From the NCBI GenBank assembly GCA_022821235.1, contig JAJEEA010000536.1:1-37998 (forward strand): a stretch of 37,998 bases of DNA, written 5' to 3'. This DNA comes from Vicinamibacteria bacterium (GTDB lineage: Bacteria > Acidobacteriota > Vicinamibacteria > Vicinamibacterales > UBA8438). This document shows positions 32,193 to 37,998 of this stretch, one piece after another; the stretch's first letter is position 1; every line of letters begins with the position of its first letter. Below the pieces are notes generated by a model. The model did not search any database. It saw nothing but the letters and a program-made list of their open reading frames with translations, and was not told where the DNA came from. The translations under genes and the position numbers were made by a program.

Positions 32193-33089
32193 TCACTCCG
32201 CCGTCAGCTCGTCGTACACGCCCTGAATGCGCACCGGCGCGAGAGGCCAGTCGAGGTCGGCGGTGTCGACACGGGAGGCGATGTCGTCGCGGGTCGCGCC
32301 GGCCGCGATCTCGGCGCGGACGCGGTCGAGGACGGTCTCGAGCTTCGCGCGGAAGGTGCGGACGTCGTCCTTGGCGAGGATCTCGCCGTGCCCGGGGATC
32401 ACCGTGTCGAAGTCGAGGGCGAGGAGGCCGGTGAGGGTGGCCGGCCACTCGGCGGCGCTGCCGCCGTTGCCGTAGTCCCAGAACGGGGCGAGGGTGCTGC
32501 CGTCGAGGCGCTGGCCGTGGATGAACAGGTCGCCGGTGTGGACGGTGCGCAGGTCGGGGAAGTAGATGACCGCGTCGCCGTTCGTGTGGCCGCGGCCGAA
32601 GTGGAACGCCTGCGCCTCGGCGCCGCCGAGGAACACCGCGGTCTCGTCGGCGAAGGTCACCCGCGGGGCGCCGGGCTGGTCGTTGCGGACGAAGTTGGCG
32701 CGGGCGTTGCGGTGGGCGATGACCTCGGCCGAGCGCATGAAGTCGGCGTTGCTGCCGGCGTGGTCGCCGTGGTGGTGGGTGTTCAGCACGTAGCGGATGG
32801 GCTGGTCGGTGACGCCGGCGACCTGGGCGGTGATGAAGTCGAAGCTGTAGGGGAACTTGTTGTCGACGATGATGACGCCCTCGTCGGTCACCCGCACCGC
32901 GACGTTGCCGCCGGACTGGCCGCCGTCGAAGCCGGGGAGGACGTAGAGGCCGTCCATGACCTCGCGTATCTGCAGCCGGGCCTCCTGCTCGGGGGTGAAC
33001 GTCGGGCGCTGCTGCCCGGCCGTGAACACGAGTCCGGTGCCGAGGGTGAGAATCGCCGCCGACAGGCCGAGTCGTTGCCATGCGCGCAT
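32193..33089 (-). CDS. Exported metallo-beta-lactamase-fold hydrolase, second copy
   Basis: A 298-residue exported MBL-fold protein. Signal peptide at residues 1-25 (LGLSAAILTLGTGLVFTAGQ). The zinc motif is THHHGDHAG (HxHxDH at 105-110), followed by GRGHTNGD, HTGDLFIHG and VIPGHGE, so the site is complete. The start ATG at 33089 has GGAG at a 7-base spacing. It belongs to the same broad exported branch as the protein at 2929-3993 but lacks its helical insert. It is probably co-transcribed with the MqsA-like gene through a four-base overlap or close spacing. Substrate unknown. Confidence 0.93.
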   Translation of the reverse strand: MRAWQRLGLSAAILTLGTGLVFTAGQQRPTFTPEQEARLQIREVMDGLYVLPGFDGGQSGGNVAVRVTDEGVIIVDNKFPYSFDFITAQVAGVTDQPIRYVLNTHHHGDHAGSNADFMRSAEVIAHRNARANFVRNDQPGAPRVTFADETAVFLGGAEAQAFHFGRGHTNGDAVIYFPDLRTVHTGDLFIHGQRLDGSTLAPFWDYGNGGSAAEWPATLTGLLALDFDTVIPGHGEILAKDDVRTFRAKLETVLDRVRAEIAAGATRDDIASRVDTADLDWPLAPVRIQGVYDELTAE

Positions 33090-33245
33090 TGGGTTGTCTC
33101 CGGGGGAAAGCGGGCCGCACCGCCGAGGCCCTGCCCGGCGGTGCGAAACCCGTGAGATGTATGGAGGCGCCGGCGGGTCGTCGACCGTCGGCGGGATGAC
33201 CCGACTTCCGTTGACCCTGGCCGTTACCGACCTGCCTGCCGCGGA

Positions 33246-33354
33246 CAGCTTCCGCAGACGGGCGCGCTCGCGCGGCGCAAGGCCGGGCATTGAGGCACAG
33301 CGACAGGCCTGGCTCAGTTTCCGCAGACCGGCGCGGTCGTGCGGCGCGACGCCG
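33246..33354. repeat. 40-bp direct repeat, period 69, in a 421-bp spacer
   Basis: CAGCTTCCGCAGACGGGCGC (from 33246) recurs as CAGTTTCCGCAGACCGGCGC (from 33315), with similarity continuing for about 40 bp (GCGCGGCGCAAG versus GTGCGGCGCGAC). The spacer between the MBL-fold start and the YVTN-propeller stop (33090-33510) holds no gene I can support; frames crossing it on the minus strand read into the propeller gene antisense-like and lack a start or family match. Confidence 0.65.
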
Positions 33355-33510
33355 TCCGCACCGTCAACTCGACGAGTGGTCGGCCGGTGAGCTCATCGGC
33401 CGCGTCCGAGGTCACGGCGAAGCAGCTTCGGCCGGGGTCTACAGGCAGGCCGGCGCATCCGCATGTCGGTCGACGCCTGCCGTCGGCGGCTGGGCGCCGG
33501 CGGGGCCTGC

Positions 33511-34569
33511 TCACTCCACGATGACGACGCCCCACGGGCGCACGCCGACCTCCACCGTCGCGACGACCTCCAGGGTCTCGGTGTCGACGACCGAGACGTC
33601 GTTCCCGGGGCCGTTCGCGGTGTAGAGGTAGCGGCCGTCGGGGGTCAGGTCGATGCCCCAGGGCCGCTCGCCGACCTCCACCTGCGCGATCGGCTCGTTG
33701 GTCGCGGTGTCGATGACCGCCACCGTGCGCCCGCGGCCGGTCGAGACGTAGAGCCGCGACCCGTCGGGGGAGACCTTGGCGTCCATCGGCCGCACCATCT
33801 CGCCGGTCAGCTCGATGGTGGCGATGACCGAGTGGTCGGCGGTGTCGACGACCGACACCGTGCTGCCGTTCTCGGCCGTGACGTAGGCGCGGGTGCTGTC
33901 GGGCGAGAACGCGGACGAGCGCGGCCGGGCCCCGACGTCGAACACCGCCGCCACCTCGTGCGCCTCGGTATCGATGACCGAGACCTGGTTGTCGTTCTCC
34001 GACGTGACGTAGACCCACCGGCCGTCGGGGCTGCGCGTCACGCCCTCGGGCTCGCCCCCGACCGGAAGCTGGGCGAGGATCTCGCCGCTCTCGATGTCGA
34101 CGATGCTCGCGAGCGCCGCGTCCTCGTTGGCGACGAAGACCCGCGTGCCGTCCAGGCTCACCGCCACCTGCTCGGGGTCGGTGCCCGCGTTCAGCACGTT
34201 CACCACCTCGCCCGCGGCGATATCGACGATGCCGATGCCGTCGGCCGAGCGGTCGGGCGGCGGCAGCGTCGACTCGTCGACCCCCGGTGGGGCCGGCGGC
34301 GAGCCGCTGAGGGCGACGAACAGGCGCTCGCCGGCCGGGTCGACCTTGATGCCGCGCGGGCGCTTGCCGAGAGGGATGGTCGCCATCACCTCGTGGGTGC
34401 CGCCGGCGATGACCGTCAGGTCGCCCGAGGTCTCGTTGGTGACGAACGCCCGGTAGGGCGGCGGGGCGGCGGCTTCCTCTGCCGGCGGGTCGGCGGCCGG
34501 TTCGGCTCCGCCGCAGGCTTGCAGGAGCAGCAGGGGGACGGCGAGCGCGCGAGTGTCGGGGAATCTCAT
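33511..34569 (-). CDS. YVTN/YncE-type beta-propeller lipoprotein
   Basis: A 352-residue lipoprotein with a seven-bladed propeller of the YVTN type. The lipobox is LLLQAC (cysteine about residue 19), then an alanine/proline/glutamate-rich spacer. Blades repeat the pattern VSVIDTETHEV, ATIELTG, SPDGSRLYVSTGRGR, TPDGRYLYTANGPGN and RPWGVVIVE; six to seven units can be counted. The start has GAGGAGC at a 7-base spacing. Propellers of this kind often accompany PQQ-linked or surface proteins as binding modules; no enzymatic residues are evident. It lies alone between repeat-bearing spacers. Confidence 0.92.
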   Translation of the reverse strand: MRFPDTRALAVPLLLLQACGGAEPAADPPAEEAAAPPPYRAFVTNETSGDLTVIAGGTHEVMATIPLGKRPRGIKVDPAGERLFVALSGSPPAPPGVDESTLPPPDRSADGIGIVDIAAGEVVNVLNAGTDPEQVAVSLDGTRVFVANEDAALASIVDIESGEILAQLPVGGEPEGVTRSPDGRWVYVTSENDNQVSVIDTEAHEVAAVFDVGARPRSSAFSPDSTRAYVTAENGSTVSVVDTADHSVIATIELTGEMVRPMDAKVSPDGSRLYVSTGRGRTVAVIDTATNEPIAQVEVGERPWGIDLTPDGRYLYTANGPGNDVSVVDTETLEVVATVEVGVRPWGVVIVE

Positions 34570-34621
34570 GACGGGCTCCTCACTGACGCGTTGACGGAAT
34601 CACCGGCCGTGCACCAAGCTC

Positions 34622-34859
34622 TCGAGAACCGCGGGAGCGGGGCAGCGCCTGGCGCAGTCGGCAACCTCGTATCGAATCACTGTCCTGACCCGGAGAGCGT
34701 TGCCTTCGGGCTCCGCTCGCTGGCGCAACCGGCTCTACCGTCGAGAACCGCGGGAACGGGGCAGCGCCTGGCGCAGTCGGCAACTTCGTATCGAATCACT
34801 GTCCTGACCCGGAGAGCGTCGCCTTCGGGCCCCGCTCGCTGGCGCAACCAGCTCTGCCG
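34622..34859. repeat. 119-bp tandem duplication between HtpG and the propeller gene
   Basis: 34622-34740 and 34741-34859 are head-to-tail copies about 95% identical (roughly six substitutions, no gaps). Each contains the palindrome GCGCCTGGCGC and the A/T-richer stretch CGTATCGAATCACTGTCCTG. The repeat fills most of the 306-bp spacer and ends 16 bp from the htpG stop. No coding function is evident. Confidence 0.92.
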
Positions 34860-34875
34860 GAAGTCTGCCACCATT

Positions 34876-36906
34876 CTAAGGCGCGGACTCCTGGGGCGTG
34901 GACGGAGCGGGGGCGTCCGTGCCGATGTCAACGCGCGGCGGCGGCGCGCCGGCCGTGACCGCCTCGCTGGCGACCTCCATGACGACGCGGCTGTAGGCGC
35001 CGGGGTCGGGCAGCGTGCCGCCCTCGGCGAGAATCGCCTGCCCGTGCAGAAGCTGGGCGTAGGTCTTCAGCTTGAGCGACTGCGCGTTCTCGGCGTGGAT
35101 GGCCGCGAGCCGCGCGATGAAGGGGTGGTCGGGGTTGATCTCGAGGATGCGCTTCGTGCGGGGCGGGTCCTGCCCGAGCTGCCGCATCATCTGCTCGAGC
35201 TGCGGGCTCAGATCGTCCTGGTCGCCGACCAGGCACGCGGGGCTGTCGGTGAGCCGTCCCGAGACCCGCACCTCCTTCACGTCGTCCTGCAGGTGCGTGC
35301 GCAGGGTCTGCAGCAGGCCGTCGAGCCGGGGCCGTTCCGCCGCGTCCTTCTTCTCGTCCTCGGCGTCGCCGGTCCCGAGGTCGACCTCGCCCTTGCTGAC
35401 CGAGACGAACTTCCTGTCCTGGAAGGTGAGCTCGCGCTCCAGCCAGAACTCGTCGACGGGGTCGGCGAAGAACAGCACCTCGATGCCCTGGCGGGCGAAC
35501 GACTCCAGGTGCGGCGAGTGGCGCACCGCGTCGAGCGAGGTCCCGCCCAGGTAGTAGATGTGCTCCTGGCCGTCCTTCATCCTCTCCACGTAGTCGGCCA
35601 GCGACGTCGGCTCGTCGCCGTGGGTGGTCGCGCACAGGACGAGGTCGAGCAGCCGGTCGCGGTGCTCGCCGTCGGTGGCGAGCCCCTCCTTGAGGACCGC
35701 GCCGAACTCGCGCCAGAACCCGCGCATCGACTCCGGCTTGTCCTTGCGCAGCTTGCCGATCGCCTCGAGCGTCTTCTTGATCGCGAAGTTCCGGATCGAC
35801 TTGACCTGCCGGTCGTGCTGCAGGATCTCGCGCGACACGTTCAGCGAGAGGTCCTCGCAGTCGATGACCCCCTTCAGGAAGCGCAGCCACTCGGGGAGCA
35901 GCGCCTTCCAGTCGTCCATGATGTGGACGCGCTTCACGTAGAGCTGCACGCCCTTGGTGATGCGCTCGCGGTGGTACAGGTCGAACGGGGCCTTGGGGGG
36001 GATGAACAGCAGGATGCGGGCGTTGAACGCACCTTCCATCGCGGCCGGGATCGTGGCCAGCGGGTCGTGCCAGTCGTGGGAGAGGTGGCGGTAGAACTCG
36101 TTGTACTCGGCGTCGTCGACGTCGCTCCGCGACCGGGTCCAGATCGCCTTCATCGAGTTGAAGGTCTCGTCCTCGACGACCGTCTTCGGCAGCATCCCCT
36201 TCACGGGCTGGCCCGTGTTGTCGAGGACCGGCTCCTGCCGCTCGACCTTCATCCGGATCGGGTGCGCGACGAAGTCGGAGTGCTTCTTGACGATCTCGCG
36301 CAGCACGAACGAATCGGTATAGTCCCGCCGCCCGTCCTCCTCGTCGGCGGGCTTGAGGTGCAGCTCCACCGTGGTGCCGGCCTGGGGTCGCGCCGCCTCG
36401 TCGAGGGTGTAGGTGCCGTCGCCGGTCGACTCCCAGCGGGTGGCGCCGTCCGTGCCCGCCCGGCGGGTGGTGAGGACGACCCGGTCGGCGACCATGAAGG
36501 TCGAGTAGAAGCCGACGCCGAACTGCCCGATGAGGTCGGCGGTGGCGGCCTCGGCGCCCTCGCCACCGCCCCCCTGTTTCGCCTTCAGCGCGTCGAGGAA
36601 CTCGCGGCTGCCGGAGCGCGCGATGGTGCCGATGTCGCGCACCACCTCTTCGCGCGTCATCCCGATGCCGTTGTCGGAGATGGCGAGGGTGCGCGCCTCC
36701 TTGTCGGACTCGAGCCTGATCTCGAGGTCGCCTTCCGGCAGGAGCTTCGGGTCCGACAGGCCCTCGATGCGCAGCTTGTCGAGGGCGTCGGAGCTGTTCG
36801 AGACGAGCTCGCGCAGGAAGATGTCCTTCTGCGAATAGAGGGAATGGACCATCAGGTTCAGGATCTCCTGAACCTCGGCGGTGAAGGTGTGCTTCTCGGT
36901 GCTCAT
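34876..36906 (-). CDS. htpG: Molecular chaperone HtpG (Hsp90)
   Basis: A 676-residue Hsp90 homologue, an ATP-driven dimeric chaperone of the cytoplasm. The N-terminal ATPase domain shows LYSQKDIFLRELVSNSSDAL, ISDNGIGMTREEV and LIGQFGVGFYSTFMVADRV, all diagnostic. The middle domain has KRVHIMDDWKALLPEWLRFL, with the catalytic-arginine region LNVSREILQHDRQVKSI following. The C-terminal dimerisation domain is present (RTKRILEINPDHPFIARL), followed by an extra proline-rich tail of about 25 residues (PPRVDIGTDAPAPSTPQESA), which makes it slightly longer than usual. No Shine-Dalgarno sequence is obvious before the ATG at 36906. No recognisable heat-shock element is seen upstream. Confidence 0.97.
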   Translation of the reverse strand: MSTEKHTFTAEVQEILNLMVHSLYSQKDIFLRELVSNSSDALDKLRIEGLSDPKLLPEGDLEIRLESDKEARTLAISDNGIGMTREEVVRDIGTIARSGSREFLDALKAKQGGGGEGAEAATADLIGQFGVGFYSTFMVADRVVLTTRRAGTDGATRWESTGDGTYTLDEAARPQAGTTVELHLKPADEEDGRRDYTDSFVLREIVKKHSDFVAHPIRMKVERQEPVLDNTGQPVKGMLPKTVVEDETFNSMKAIWTRSRSDVDDAEYNEFYRHLSHDWHDPLATIPAAMEGAFNARILLFIPPKAPFDLYHRERITKGVQLYVKRVHIMDDWKALLPEWLRFLKGVIDCEDLSLNVSREILQHDRQVKSIRNFAIKKTLEAIGKLRKDKPESMRGFWREFGAVLKEGLATDGEHRDRLLDLVLCATTHGDEPTSLADYVERMKDGQEHIYYLGGTSLDAVRHSPHLESFARQGIEVLFFADPVDEFWLERELTFQDRKFVSVSKGEVDLGTGDAEDEKKDAAERPRLDGLLQTLRTHLQDDVKEVRVSGRLTDSPACLVGDQDDLSPQLEQMMRQLGQDPPRTKRILEINPDHPFIARLAAIHAENAQSLKLKTYAQLLHGQAILAEGGTLPDPGAYSRVVMEVASEAVTAGAPPPRVDIGTDAPAPSTPQESAP

Positions 36907-37170
36907 CGTTGTCGGTGTCTGCGATCTCGGTCGTTGCCAGACGCCGGCGCGTCCGGCGGTCGTGGCGCCGCGGGCTGACGCGGTTCCCAGCGTCGCCTGC
37001 GGCCCGTCCTGACTCCCTCCTCAGGCCGTCTGCGCCGGCCGGGGTGCGAGTCGACACCTACCGGCTCGGCCGGCTCTAGCGAACGCTCCGTGCTTTTTTT
37101 CCGCCCGTCGGCCGGGCAATCCGGTGCGGCACGGAGGCGGCGCGCGCATCCGGCCGTCGACCCGGAGGGC
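36907..37170. other. Spacer between the ankyrin-repeat gene and htpG
   Basis: 264 bp without a gene. It contains a CCGGCTCGGCCGG inverted repeat near 37062-37074 and a seven-T run at 37094-37100 on the plus strand, but no plus-strand gene ends here, so the T run is not a convincing terminator. The htpG promoter should lie in the right-to-left part of this region; no clear hexamers are seen. Confidence 0.4.
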
Positions 37171-37998
37171 CTACGGCCGGGGCGTATCGGCGGCCAGCGC
37201 CTGGCGCTCCCAGGGGGCGAGGTCCAACTGCCGGCGCGTGCCGGCGGCCGGATCCGCGCCGAGATTCCCGAGCAGCGTCACGAGGTGCGGGTGCCGGTTG
37301 AACGTGTTGGGATAGAACACGCCCTGGGCGATCGACAGCGCCGTCCACCCGGTCCCGTTCACGGCGTCGAGATCGGCCCCCTTCTCGTGCAGGAAGCGCA
37401 CGATGCCGTCGGCGCCTCGATGGATGGCGCCGTGCAGCGCGTTGTCGCCGTTGCCGTCCACCGCGTTCACGTCGTTCCCCAGCGCCCACGCCAACTCGAC
37501 CGCGGCCAGCGCCTCGTCGTTGGTCCCGGGGTTCTCGCCGATCTTCCAGATGCCGACCCCCGCCGCCGCCATCATCGCGGTCGCGCCGTTGGCCGTCGTC
37601 TGGTTCGGGTCGGCCCCGAGGCTCGCGAGCAGCCGCATCATCGGCACGTCGGCCGCCTTGGCGGCGAGCAGGAACGGCGTCGCGCCCACCCGGTCGAGCA
37701 TGTTGCGATTGCCGTCGCGGGGCTCCGCCGTCTGGCCGAGGTTGGGGTCGGCGCCGTGGGCGATGAGGATGCGCGCCATGTCGAGGCCGTCGAGCCGGCC
37801 GAGGGGCACGGGGAACGGCGGGTTGCGCCCCAGGTTCGGCCGCCGCGTCCACACCACCTGGTGCAGCGCCGTCCAGCCCTGCCCGCGCGCGTCGGGGTCG
37901 GCGCCGGCCGCGAGCAGCCGCTCTGCGATCTCGTACTGCGCGTTGTAGACGGCCATGCCCAGCGCGCTGGTGCCGTCGGGCAGGGTGTCGTCGGGGTC
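37171..37998 (-). CDS. Ankyrin-repeat protein, 5' end outside window
   Basis: The last 275 codons of an ankyrin-repeat protein; the frame is open to the right edge, so the start is not visible (an internal ATG at 37956 is not the true start). At least five repeats are recognisable from the GADPN/GADLD turns and TALH/PFLLAA helices: GTSALGMAVYNAQYEIAERL, GWTALHQVVWTRRP, GATPFLLAAKAADVPMMRLL, GDNALHGAIHRGADGIVRFL and GWTALSIAQGVFY. Some repeats carry insertions (GRNPPFPVPLGRLDG). Ankyrin arrays mediate protein-protein contacts; cellular location is unknown without the N-terminus. Confidence 0.9.
   Translation of the reverse strand, partial: DPDDTLPDGTSALGMAVYNAQYEIAERLLAAGADPDARGQGWTALHQVVWTRRPNLGRNPPFPVPLGRLDGLDMARILIAHGADPNLGQTAEPRDGNRNMLDRVGATPFLLAAKAADVPMMRLLASLGADPNQTTANGATAMMAAAGVGIWKIGENPGTNDEALAAVELAWALGNDVNAVDGNGDNALHGAIHRGADGIVRFLHEKGADLDAVNGTGWTALSIAQGVFYPNTFNRHPHLVTLLGNLGADPAAGTRRQLDLAPWERQALAADTPRP

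Noticed and set aside
33314..33510. Minus-strand peptide ending CFAVTSDAADELTGRPLVEL...CGN downstream of the YVTN propeller
   Set aside because: It looks slightly protein-like but has no start, no family match I recognise, and overlaps a direct repeat; I could not support it as a gene or pseudogene.
33463..36978. A 1,171-codon open frame on the plus strand
   Set aside because: Antisense to the YVTN propeller and htpG, whose own translations carry clear family motifs. Long antisense frames are expected at this GC content.
37094..37100. T tract as an intrinsic terminator on the plus strand
   Set aside because: No plus-strand gene ends upstream; both flanking genes are on the minus strand, where the tract reads as A's.

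Overview
The window is GC-rich (about 70% by eye) bacterial chromosome with close-packed genes and frequent ATGA/GTGA stop-start overlaps. The gene set includes a quinoprotein dehydrogenase, a single-heme cytochrome c with an N-terminal carboxypeptidase-regulatory-like domain, NHL and YVTN propellers, two exported metallo-beta-lactamase-fold proteins and a Dcp-type M3 peptidase. It most resembles an Acidobacteriota genome (Vicinamibacteria-like). This is inferred from family content only; there is no rRNA or other phylogenetic marker here, and I saw no tRNA, phage or insertion sequence.

Left part (1-8.6 kb): the 5' part of a PQQ-dependent dehydrogenase (-); a hypothetical membrane-anchored or exported protein and an exported MBL-fold hydrolase (+) joined by an ATGA overlap; a broken TIR/deoxyribosyltransferase-like gene behind a conserved 57-residue basic protein (-); an argininosuccinate-lyase-family protein that carries a signal peptide (-); and a Fic AMP-transferase-like protein with a winged helix (-). 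The promoters of the last two share AT-rich TTCATCA/TGATGAA operator-like motifs.

Middle (8.6-20 kb): an NHL propeller and a TPR lipoprotein (-) diverge from the 723-residue cytochrome c/propeller protein (+), which ends in a perfect 15-bp terminator hairpin. Next come antitoxin-like genes without visible toxins (HicB; Phd plus a ribbon-helix-helix protein), a DUF4143-type ATPase (+), and a complete polyamine-type ABC transporter operon (-) whose first gene looks leaderless.

Right part (20-38 kb): a Tsx-like outer-membrane protein, a circularly permuted ATP-grasp protein and an alpha-E protein (+); a partner-switching set of SpoIIE-type phosphatase, anti-sigma kinase and STAS antagonist (-); a Dcp-like peptidase (-) diverging from an aldose epimerase (+); a Uma2 nuclease remnant; a second DUF4143-type ATPase, an MqsA-like antitoxin and a second MBL-fold protein (-); a YVTN propeller lipoprotein (-); HtpG (-); and a partial ankyrin-repeat protein (-).

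The most unusual feature of the window is its intergenic DNA. At least seven spacers or gene ends hold locally tandem or closely spaced duplications with periods of 48 to 119 bp. They differ in sequence from site to site, and several contain a conserved hairpin; in the four-copy array at 19775-20030 the hairpin arms change in a compensatory way. The second theme is AT-rich, palindrome-bearing promoters in an otherwise very GC-rich background, found upstream of exactly the Fic, lyase and two DUF4143 genes.
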